A stretch of 43,014 bases of DNA from an uncultured Lachnospiraceae bacterium (lineage in GTDB: Bacteria > Bacillota > Clostridia > Lachnospirales > Lachnospiraceae). Made by a program: the position numbers and the translations under genes. Under the pieces are notes generated by a model. That model was given only the letters and a program-made list of their open reading frames with translations. It was not told the DNA's origin and ran no database searches. Positions within the stretch are counted from its first letter, which is position 1; each line of letters begins with the position of its first letter. Shown piece by piece: positions 33,303 through 40,766 of the stretch. The stretch lies in the NCBI GenBank assembly GCA_910585555.1, contig CAJUFU010000001.1:77182-120195 (forward strand). Reading direction: 5' to 3'.

Positions 33303-33331
33303 TTGCGCCTGTGATTTTCTTCCTATATAAT
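33303..33331 (+). promoter_or_regulatory. Possible promoter of the hydratase gene
   Basis: TATAAT (33326-33331) is preceded at 17 bases by TTGCGC (33303-33308), giving a leader of about 120 bases before the hydratase start. The -35 box is poor. No terminator for hflX was recognised in this gap. Confidence 0.4.
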
Positions 33332-33458
33332 GAATAATTGGATGTAAGGGTATCAGGAAAAGAAATGATAAGGCATTCAGATAGCCGGGGTTTGTGTCGA
33401 GGCGCGGCAGATTCCTGGCATATACTTTGACAGAAGGCGCTTCGGATTGGAGGATACA

Positions 33459-35756
33459 ATGATTACATTATCACAGGGCGGCGCGTATCTCGTAAACGGA
33501 ACAGAGGTAATTCCGGAAGGTGCGGATGCAGCAGCGCAGATGAAAAGTAAGACAGGACAGGAGGTGTCGAAGCAGGAAGCCGCAAAAAATACGATAGCAT
33601 ACGGTATCCTGGCACAGCATAATACTTCCGGCAATATGGACAAGCTGAAAATTAAATTTGACAAGCTGACTTCCCACGATATCACCTTTGTGGGGATTAT
33701 CCAGACGGCACGTGCATCGGGACTTACGAAATTCCCGATTCCTTATGTACTCACCAATTGCCACAATTCTTTGTGTGCAGTGGGCGGTACGATCAATGAA
33801 GACGATCACATGTTTGGCTTAACCTGTGCAAAGCGTTACGGCGGCGTTTATGTACCGCCCCACCAGGCAGTCATTCACCAGTATGCAAGAGAAATGCTGG
33901 CAGGCGGCGGTAAGATGATCTTGGGGTCCGATTCTCATACCAGATATGGCGCGCTGGGCACCATGGCCATGGGCGAAGGCGGACCGGAGCTGGTGAAGCA
34001 GCTCTTATCCCAGACTTATGATATCAATATGCCGGGCGTGGTGGGCGTTTATCTGACCGGTGCACCCGTAAAGGGCGTGGGCCCGCAGGATGTTGCCTTA
34101 GCCATTATCGGCGCTGTGTTTGGCAATGGATATGTGAAGAATAAAGTGATGGAGTTTGTGGGACCAGGTGTGAGTTCTTTAAGTGCCGATTTCCGTATCG
34201 GTATCGATGTGATGACCACAGAGACCACTTGTCTGTCTTCTATCTGGCGGACGGATGATGAGATCAAAGCGTTCTATGAGACCCATGGAAGGGCAGAGGA
34301 ATATAAGGAGTTAAATCCTGGGGCAGTGGCGTATTATGACGGTATGATCGAGGTGGATTTATCAAAGATCAGACCCATGATAGCGATGCCTTTCCATCCC
34401 AGCAATACGTATACCATTGATGAGGTCAATGCAAACTTAACAGATGTGCTCCACGATGTGGAGGAGCGGGCAAAGATCAGCTTAGACGGTGCGGTTCCTT
34501 ATTCTTTGCAGGATAAGGTGGTTAACGGTAAATTTATGGTAGATCAGGGAATCATCGCGGGCTGCGCAGGCGGCGGTTTTGAGAATATCTGTGCGGCGGC
34601 TGATATCCTGAAAGGTTCCTATATCGGGGCGGACGGCTTTACCTTAAGCGTATATCCCGCTTCTATGCCTGTCTATATGGAGCTGATCAAGAACGGTTGT
34701 GCGGCTGCCATTTTAGAGACAGGCGCGGTGTTAAAGACGGCCTTCTGCGGTCCTTGCTTCGGGGCAGGAGACACACCGGCTAACAATGCATTCAGTATCA
34801 GACATTCCACCAGGAACTTCCCCAACAGGGAGGGTTCCAAGCTGCAGAATGGACAGATTTCTTCTGTAGCACTGATGGATGCGCGCTCCATTGCGGCCAC
34901 CGCGGCCAACAAGGGTGTGCTCACGCCGGCGACCGAGTTTGCAGGGGAGATCGGAAAATATAAATATCACTTTGATGCCAATATCTATGCCAACCGGGTC
35001 TTCGATTCCAAGGGTGCGGCGGATGAGAGCGTGGAGATTCAGTTTGGTCCCAATATTAAAGACTGGCCGGCTATGGGGGCCCTGCCGGAGAATCTGGTGT
35101 TGCGTGTAGTATCGGAGATTCACGACCCGGTGACCACCACGGATGAGTTGATTCCCTCCGGGGAGACTTCCTCTTATCGCTCCAATCCTTTAGGACTGGC
35201 AGAGTTTACTTTGTCCAGAAAGGACCCTGAGTATGTGGGACGGGCCAAGGATATCCAGCGTGCGGAGAAAGCCAGGATGGCGGGAGAACACCCTTGCCAG
35301 GCACATCCGGATGTGAAGCCTGTAATGGGTGTGATCAAGAACAGCTTTGCAGATGCTTCCCATGAAAATACGGGATTCGGCTCCACCATCTTTGCCGTAA
35401 AACCGGGCGACGGTTCCGCCAGAGAACAGGCGGCGAGCTGCCAGAAAGTGCTTGGCGGCTGGGCTAACATTGCCCATGAATATGCCACCAAGAGATATCG
35501 CTCTAATCTGATCAACTGGGGGATGCTGCCGTTTTTGATTGCGGAGGGAGAACTGCCCTTCCATAATCTGGACTACTTGTTCTTCCCGGGTATCAGAAAG
35601 GCTGTGGAAGAGAAGGCGGAGAACATAGAGGCTTATAAGGTATCTGTGGAGGATAACAGGCTTGAGCACTTTACCTTAAAGCTGGGTGAGCTGACAGACG
35701 AGGAGAGACAGATTATCTTAAAGGGCTGCCTGATTAATTATAACCGAGTGGATTAG
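33459..35756 (+). CDS. Aconitase-family hydratase (YbhJ-like)
   Basis: The 765-residue product is a putative Fe-S hydro-lyase of the aconitase superfamily. Motifs resembling the aconitase substrate and cluster regions are VLTNCHNSLCAVGG, ILGSDSHTRYGALGTMAMGEGGPE, IIAGCAGGGFEN and AFCGPCFGAGDTPANN. The last three supply the likely three cluster cysteines. RSNLINWGMLPFL and KRYRSNL belong to the C-terminal swivelling domain. It differs from true aconitase, homoaconitase and LeuC, and is closest in pattern to the uncharacterised E. coli YbhJ type. ATG 33459 has GGAGG (33449-33453) five bases upstream. It stands alone between a promoter and a terminator, so context gives no substrate. Confidence 0.85.
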   Translation: MITLSQGGAYLVNGTEVIPEGADAAAQMKSKTGQEVSKQEAAKNTIAYGILAQHNTSGNMDKLKIKFDKLTSHDITFVGIIQTARASGLTKFPIPYVLTNCHNSLCAVGGTINEDDHMFGLTCAKRYGGVYVPPHQAVIHQYAREMLAGGGKMILGSDSHTRYGALGTMAMGEGGPELVKQLLSQTYDINMPGVVGVYLTGAPVKGVGPQDVALAIIGAVFGNGYVKNKVMEFVGPGVSSLSADFRIGIDVMTTETTCLSSIWRTDDEIKAFYETHGRAEEYKELNPGAVAYYDGMIEVDLSKIRPMIAMPFHPSNTYTIDEVNANLTDVLHDVEERAKISLDGAVPYSLQDKVVNGKFMVDQGIIAGCAGGGFENICAAADILKGSYIGADGFTLSVYPASMPVYMELIKNGCAAAILETGAVLKTAFCGPCFGAGDTPANNAFSIRHSTRNFPNREGSKLQNGQISSVALMDARSIAATAANKGVLTPATEFAGEIGKYKYHFDANIYANRVFDSKGAADESVEIQFGPNIKDWPAMGALPENLVLRVVSEIHDPVTTTDELIPSGETSSYRSNPLGLAEFTLSRKDPEYVGRAKDIQRAEKARMAGEHPCQAHPDVKPVMGVIKNSFADASHENTGFGSTIFAVKPGDGSAREQAASCQKVLGGWANIAHEYATKRYRSNLINWGMLPFLIAEGELPFHNLDYLFFPGIRKAVEEKAENIEAYKVSVEDNRLEHFTLKLGELTDEERQIILKGCLINYNRVD

Positions 35757-35858
35757 TTAAGGTAAAGATTTGGCAGAAAGGTTCCGATATATAAGGTACA
35801 GGGAAGGGTGTTCTTGGCCAGGATAGTCTTTTCTGAATCTGAATGATGTTGAGACCAC

Positions 35859-35908
35859 GGACGGTATTTTAAGGGAAAAGGAGTTTCCACAAAAATGCCG
35901 TCCTTTCT
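35859..35908 (+). terminator. Terminator after the hydratase gene
   Basis: GGACGGTATTTT (35859-35870) pairs with AAAATGCCGTCC (35892-35903) with one T-G pair. The loop contains a further GGAAA/TTTCC pairing, and TTTCTATT follows. Confidence 0.75.
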
Positions 35909-35985
35909 ATTGCCATGTATCAGGGAAGGTACAGTCGGGTGACACAGACAGGCATAGAGACGGACTCATACAAAAGGAGGGAATA

Positions 35986-37023
35986 GTGAAGATTGATTCC
36001 AGTACCATTGGAATGGAATCCACCAGAACCTATCAATCGGTGACAAAGAGAAGCCGGATAGGGGTGAGAGGCAACTATGCGGGCGGTGGACTGGATGCCT
36101 TTTTCGATGACCAACTGGGAACCGGGGAAAAAGCTGCCGAAGGAGGAAAACAGTCTGCTAATCTGGAAGACCTTACGACCCATATGAAGAATATGTCGGG
36201 CGGATTTAAGGTAAATCAACAGGATGAAGCAAGAGAGGCAGTCCGCAGTATCAAACAGCAGTGTGTGGAGTTCCTGATGGAACTTCTCTTCCGCTTCCGC
36301 GGCGAGAGATATTCTTTAGGAAACGGTGCATGGGGCGGAGGCTCTAATGTATATGTTGTAAATGGTTATCAGTCACGTTATTATCATATGGAAGAAGAGA
36401 ATACTACTTTTTCCACAGTGGGTACGGTAAAGACTGCAGACGGCAGAGAATTGTCGTTTAATCTGGAAATGAGCATGAGCCGCAGGTTTGAACAGTATTA
36501 TGAAGAGAATTATGTGACTTCCGTAAAAACCTTCCGTGACCCGTTGGTGATCAATCTGGATACCAATGTGGCACAGGTCTCTGACCAGAAGTTTTTCTTC
36601 GATCTGGACTGCGACGGCGAGGAAGAGGAAATTTCAAACCTTCAGGCGGGCAGCGGATTTCTGGCGCTTGATTTAAATGGTGACGGGGTGATCAATGATG
36701 GCAGTGAACTGTTCGGCAGTAAGTCTGGCAACGGCTTTGCAGACCTGGCAAAGCATGATGCGGACGGTAACGGCTGGATTGATGAGAATGACCCCATCTG
36801 GGAAAAGCTGCTGATATGGACGAAGGATGAGGATGGCAAGGATAAACTGTATCATCTTTCGGATTTGGGAGTGGGTGCTATCGGGCTTGGCAATGTGAAT
36901 ACGCAGTTTGCTCTGAACTCACAAAAGGATAATGAGACCAATGCCATGATTCGTAAGACAGGTATCTTTTTATACGAAAATGGTACGGTATCGACGGTCC
37001 AGCATCTGGACCTTGCGAGATAG
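35986..37023 (+). CDS. EF-hand-like calcium-binding protein, GTG start, unknown
   Basis: The 345-residue protein lacks a signal peptide or membrane segment. The N-terminus is polar and Gly/Ser-rich, and the middle has SFNLEMSMSRRFEQYYEENY. The C-terminal half has three calcium-loop motifs: DLDCDGEEEEI, DLNGDGVINDGSELFG and DADGNGWIDENDP. The FLALDLNGDGVINDGSELFG block is shared with large bacterial surface and RTX-type proteins, where it follows a beta-rich region. I do not recognise a specific family or function. GTG 35986 is chosen because AAAAGGAGG (35972-35980) sits five bases upstream. It is preceded by a terminator and followed by spoIID, but no link to sporulation can be shown. Confidence 0.8.
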   Translation: MKIDSSTIGMESTRTYQSVTKRSRIGVRGNYAGGGLDAFFDDQLGTGEKAAEGGKQSANLEDLTTHMKNMSGGFKVNQQDEAREAVRSIKQQCVEFLMELLFRFRGERYSLGNGAWGGGSNVYVVNGYQSRYYHMEEENTTFSTVGTVKTADGRELSFNLEMSMSRRFEQYYEENYVTSVKTFRDPLVINLDTNVAQVSDQKFFFDLDCDGEEEEISNLQAGSGFLALDLNGDGVINDGSELFGSKSGNGFADLAKHDADGNGWIDENDPIWEKLLIWTKDEDGKDKLYHLSDLGVGAIGLGNVNTQFALNSQKDNETNAMIRKTGIFLYENGTVSTVQHLDLAR

Positions 37024-37130
37024 TTCACGGTGGAGTCTGCGGAATGGTTACAAAATAAAACCGCAGGAGAGTCAGCTTGCGGTATAAAGAGAGAGACAGC
37101 TACATAGTAATAGTACATGTGGGGTGTCTC

Positions 37131-38114
37131 ATGAAAAAGAATAGAATCGTCTTAAAAAGAACAAACAAAAGAGAGGCAGGAAACTTTCTTTTGTTTGTTT
37201 TTTTATTGCCCTATGTGTGTGCCTGCCTGTGGGGACATGTGGGGGAGGAAACGGGTTCGGTGGTTTCCAATCAGAAAGAAGCGCAGCAAGGGGAGGCTGT
37301 ATACAAGGTAGAAGTGGTCATGGATTGGGGCGTGTGGGAGCTTTCTATGGAAGAATATCTTGTCTACCGCCTGGCTTTGGTGATGCCGAAAGGATATGAC
37401 AGCGAGGCCTTGAAAGCCCAGGCAGTACTGCTGCGCACAGAACTGATCTTGTCCTATCAGGAGATGCAGAACACGGTGCTTCGGATAGAAGAGAGCGGTT
37501 TTTCCAGATATTATGGGAGTAAGCATACAGAAGAGATTTTGACGGACTGCAAAAAGGCGGTGGAGGAAACCCGAGGGATTTATCTGGTTTATCAGGGGGA
37601 ACCTATCCAGGCGTCTTATTTTAAGATTAGCAATGGGCAGACAAGAGATGCCGGGGAAGTGTGGCATACGGACAGCTGTCCTTATCTTGCAGGGGTGCCC
37701 TGCCCCCAGGATAAGGCATCTACCGAGTACAGCAGTGTAGTCACGGTTGAGAAGGAACGCTACATAGAAAAACTCCGCAGTATTGCCGGAGACGCTTATA
37801 AGGAGGAGACTTTGTGGCAGGGAGGAATTTTCTCTTTTGATTCCGCAGGATACATGACAGAAGTGATGTATCAGGAAGAGGGACTAGAGGACGTTCTGAT
37901 TGATGGGGAGGCCTTTCGGCATATATTTGGTTTGGAATCGGCTTCTATGAAGATGGAGCGGACTGAAACAAACATGATATTTCATGTGACAGGTGTGGGA
38001 CACGGATTCGGTATGAGCCAGTATGGCGCCAATTGTAAAGCATTAAACGGAGAAAAATATGAGCAGATTTTGCAGGAATTCTTTTTGGGGACAGAATTAG
38101 CAAAATTTGAATAA
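37131..38114 (+). CDS. spoIID: Stage II sporulation protein D (lytic transglycosylase)
   Basis: SpoIID cleaves glycan strands during engulfment of the forespore. The 327-residue product has a basic N-terminus, one membrane segment (about 18-38, FLLFVFLLPYVCACLW) and an extracytoplasmic SpoIID domain. Motifs are SMEEYLVYRLALVMP (catalytic Glu region, 72-86), EALKAQAVLLRTELI, YFKISNGQTRDAGEVW, HTDSCPYLAGVPCPQD, and the terminal GVGHGFGMSQYGANCKALNG. ATG 37131 starts the typical KKNR basic leader; the SD (TGGGGTG) is weak, and the longer frame to 37077 looks non-coding. A spoIIQ-like gene follows 63 bases later, the partner pair known from engulfment. Confidence 0.93.
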   Translation: MKKNRIVLKRTNKREAGNFLLFVFLLPYVCACLWGHVGEETGSVVSNQKEAQQGEAVYKVEVVMDWGVWELSMEEYLVYRLALVMPKGYDSEALKAQAVLLRTELILSYQEMQNTVLRIEESGFSRYYGSKHTEEILTDCKKAVEETRGIYLVYQGEPIQASYFKISNGQTRDAGEVWHTDSCPYLAGVPCPQDKASTEYSSVVTVEKERYIEKLRSIAGDAYKEETLWQGGIFSFDSAGYMTEVMYQEEGLEDVLIDGEAFRHIFGLESASMKMERTETNMIFHVTGVGHGFGMSQYGANCKALNGEKYEQILQEFFLGTELAKFE

Positions 38115-38177
38115 GATGTCAGAAATGGGTAAGACTAACACCATGAAACCTATATGAAAAACAGGAGGCATAGTTTC

Positions 38178-39149
38178 ATGGCGAGAAGAAATAGAAACAG
38201 TATCAGGAAAGAGCGGATTATTATGTTGGCATCCTCGGTGTTTGTATTGGCGGCATTGACGGTAACCGGTGTTTATGTAAGGAACAGTAACAGGGCAGAG
38301 CGGGATAATTACGTGCTGGACTTTGAAGCAATTGAGAAGAATAGTACGGATACCGCGGAAAATATTATGCCTGCCGAGGAACTTGACACCCTTTTTGCAG
38401 AGGTGGGGACAGACGATCTGGATTATGACCCCAGCTTTCAGGAGGCCAATTCCCAGCATGTGGAGAACACCGGAGAGGAAGGCGGCCTGAGAACCAGACT
38501 TTCCTTAGGTGAGCAGGAAATGGAAGAGGAGGCTGAGAAGGAAAAAGAGGAAAAGGACGACAAAGAAAAGAAAGAGTCGGCTAAGAAGAGCGAAAGCAAG
38601 AAGAGCGAGCCTGCACCCGCCGAGGACAAGAAGGCAGATGAGGAAGCAGGTATGTTTGACGAGACAGTGGATACGGCCATGAGTGATGATGTACAGGCTG
38701 AGGCAATCTCCACTACGGTACAGCCGAATCTTGATTTCAAGGAAGAGGATGGATTGGTTTGGCCCATTGTGGGAGATGTGCTGATTAATTACAGCATGGA
38801 CCGGACAATCTATTTCCCGACGCTGGAGCAGTATAAGTATAATCCGGCCATTGTGATTGCGGCAACGCAGGGAGAGACGATTGCGGCAGCGGCTGATGGA
38901 CGGGTAACTTCGGTATCCTACGATCCCGCGATAGGTAATATGGTGGTGATGGATTTGGGGAACGGCTATGAGTTGACCTATGGACAGCTTGAGAATATCA
39001 CGGTGTCTGAGGGCAGTTATGTGAGTGTTGGTGATGGGATTGGAACGGTGGCGTCTCCTACGAAGTATTATAGTGTTGAGGGCACGAATGTGTATTTTAA
39101 GCTGACGAAGGATGGAGAGCCGGTGAATCCTATGAGCAGGCTGCAGTGA
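38178..39149 (+). CDS. spoIIQ: SpoIIQ-like protein with degenerate LytM/M23 domain
   Basis: SpoIIQ is the forespore-membrane half of the SpoIIQ-SpoIIIAH channel between spore and mother cell. The 323-residue protein has a basic leader, one membrane segment (about 14-34), an acidic/Lys-rich linker (about 105-150, KEKEEKDDKEKK) and a LytM-type domain (about 190-320). The fold is visible in NPAIVIAATQGETIAAAADGRV, GNMVVMDLGNGYELTYGQL, VSVGDGIGTV and NVYFKLTKDGEPVNP. The zinc ligands are gone: the GHxGIDI His/Asp, the YxHL His (YGQL) and HLHFEL (NVYFKL) are all replaced, so no peptidase activity is expected. ATG 38178 follows AGGAGG (38163-38168) by nine bases. Placement after spoIID supports the call. 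Confidence 0.8.
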   Translation: MARRNRNSIRKERIIMLASSVFVLAALTVTGVYVRNSNRAERDNYVLDFEAIEKNSTDTAENIMPAEELDTLFAEVGTDDLDYDPSFQEANSQHVENTGEEGGLRTRLSLGEQEMEEEAEKEKEEKDDKEKKESAKKSESKKSEPAPAEDKKADEEAGMFDETVDTAMSDDVQAEAISTTVQPNLDFKEEDGLVWPIVGDVLINYSMDRTIYFPTLEQYKYNPAIVIAATQGETIAAAADGRVTSVSYDPAIGNMVVMDLGNGYELTYGQLENITVSEGSYVSVGDGIGTVASPTKYYSVEGTNVYFKLTKDGEPVNPMSRLQ

Positions 39150-39204
39150 TTGGCTTGTGGTGTTGTGAGAACATTATAAAATGTATGAGGTATATACGAG
39201 TGAC

Positions 39205-39345
39205 GGAAAGCGCCCGGCATTTCAACGCAGACCCGCTTGCGCTTCACAATTTGCCAGGCAGTACTAAGAGCCTGAAGGACAGGCTCTAAGTGCTGGCGCA
39301 AATCAAGAGTCTGCTTATGAAATGCCGGGCGCTTTCCTGTTTTTG
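39205..39345 (+). repeat. Long nested hairpin with 20-bp perfect arms
   Basis: The outer arms 39205-39224 and 39318-39337 (GGAAAGCGCC... and ...GGCGCTTTCC) are perfect 20-bp complements. Inside, collinear pairs continue: GCAGAC with GTCTGC, TTGCGC with GCGCAA, CAGTACT (39259-39265) with AGTGCTG (39289-39295), and AGAGCCTG (39267-39274) with CAGGCTCT (39280-39287) around an AAGGA loop. TGTTTTTG follows the outer arm. The whole folds into one extended rod of about 133 bases. It fills most of the 355-base gap between spoIIQ and the amidohydrolase gene and contains no gene. It could be an elaborate terminator, a structured non-coding RNA or a palindromic repeat element. Confidence 0.75.
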
Positions 39346-39504
39346 TAGGATGCCGCTTACGTATTTTTAGTGGACAGCAATTGAGGAACTGTGTTTTCAA
39401 AAGTTTCCGTTGTATACAATGAACAATCACCGCAGGGCACGCTTGCGCTGAACTGCCGCTGTGTGAATAGGCAGCGTGGTACATAGTAGAGAAGGAGGCC
39501 TGGT

Positions 39505-40680
39505 ATGGTTATTATACATGGGAATATAAAGACGATGGAGGAGAGGGACTATCGGGACGGGTTTCTTAGCATCGCGGACGGGAAGATTGGGGCGATTGGG
39601 GATATGGGGGAATGTCCGGGCGGCTTGTTAGAGGGTGACGAGGAAGTTATAGATGCAAAGGGTCATCTGGTGATGCCGGGGATTATTGAGGCCCACTGCC
39701 ATATGGGCATTACGGAGGAGAAGAAAGGGATGGAGGGGGATGACTGTAATGAGACAGTGGATCCCATCACGCCTTATCTGCGTGCCATCGACGCCATCAA
39801 TCCCATGGACGCGGCTTTCAATGATGCCTTACAGGCGGGCATTACATCCGCCATGATCGGGCCGGGCAGTTCTAACGTGGTGGGTGGACAGTTTGCTTTT
39901 GTGAAGACACATGGAAGGTGTATAGACCGTATGGTTGTGAAAGCACCTGCCGCCATGAAGATTGCATTTGGGGAAAATCCTAAGGTGAACTATTCCGGAC
40001 AGGGAACTTCACCGTCTACGCGTATGGCGATTGCCGCCATGCTGCGGGAAGAGCTGACGAAGGCTGTATCTTATGGGAAGAAGAAAGAGCAGGAGCCGGA
40101 TATGGAGCCGGATTTCAGGTATGAGTGCTGGCTGCCCGTTTTACGGGGCGAGATTCCCTTAAAGGCACATGTACACAGGGCGGACGATATTTTGACTGCG
40201 GTGCGGATTGCAAAGGAGTTCAGGCTTCGCATGACGTTAGATCACTGCAGTGAGGGACATCTTATCATGGAAGAACTGCAGGAGGCAGGGTTTCCGGCAA
40301 TTGTGGGGCCGGATATGGCCAGCCGGAATAAGATTGAGGTACAGAATATGGCGTTTAAGACAGTAGGACTTCTTGCCAAACAGGGGATTCTAACCGCCGT
40401 TACCACAGATCATCCGGTCTCCAAGATACAATTTCTTCCTATCTGCGCAGGATTGGCTGTCAAAGCAGGTATGCCGCAAGAGGAGGGACTTCGCTCCATC
40501 ACCATCAATGCGGCCAGAATCTGTGGTGTGGATGAGAGAGTCGGGAGTCTGGCTGTAGGCAAAGACGCAGATGTTGTAATCTTTGACGGCAGCCCTATGG
40601 AAGTAATTACCAGGACTTTATGCACCATTATTGAAGGAAAAATTGTTTATTATGATGAAGAAAGCGGGATTTTGTGTTAA
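39505..40680 (+). CDS. Metal-dependent amidohydrolase
   Basis: This is a cytosolic TIM-barrel hydrolase of 391 residues in the imidazolonepropionase-like part of the amidohydrolase superfamily. Metal-site motifs in order: EAHCHMG (HxH on strand 1), LKAHVHRADD, TLDHCSEGH, and TTDHPVS (catalytic Asp). The N- and C-terminal beta-sandwich parts are seen in GKIGAIGDM, DAKGHLVMPGIIEAH and VGSLAVGKDADVVIFDGSP. AAGGAGG (39492-39498) lies seven bases before the ATG. No pathway genes (for example hut) are adjacent, so the substrate is unknown. Imidazolonepropionase itself is less likely given the absent histidine pathway context. Confidence 0.87.
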   Translation: MVIIHGNIKTMEERDYRDGFLSIADGKIGAIGDMGECPGGLLEGDEEVIDAKGHLVMPGIIEAHCHMGITEEKKGMEGDDCNETVDPITPYLRAIDAINPMDAAFNDALQAGITSAMIGPGSSNVVGGQFAFVKTHGRCIDRMVVKAPAAMKIAFGENPKVNYSGQGTSPSTRMAIAAMLREELTKAVSYGKKKEQEPDMEPDFRYECWLPVLRGEIPLKAHVHRADDILTAVRIAKEFRLRMTLDHCSEGHLIMEELQEAGFPAIVGPDMASRNKIEVQNMAFKTVGLLAKQGILTAVTTDHPVSKIQFLPICAGLAVKAGMPQEEGLRSITINAARICGVDERVGSLAVGKDADVVIFDGSPMEVITRTLCTIIEGKIVYYDEESGILC

Positions 40681-40766
40681 AATGGGCGTAGACTATTGAC
40701 AATGCTAATTTTTTATAGAAATATAAGCAAGATAACATTGTAAGAAACTATAGAAAGTGATTCTCA

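Noticed and set aside
39205..39345. Insertion sequence or MITE with transposase
   Set aside because: No open frame inside, and no flanking target-site duplication is visible; kept only as a structured element.
40696..40727. Promoter for the GH9-like gene (TTGACA with TATAAG)
   Set aside because: The boxes are 20 bases apart and the alternative TATAGA is only 12 away; spacing fits no standard sigma-A promoter.
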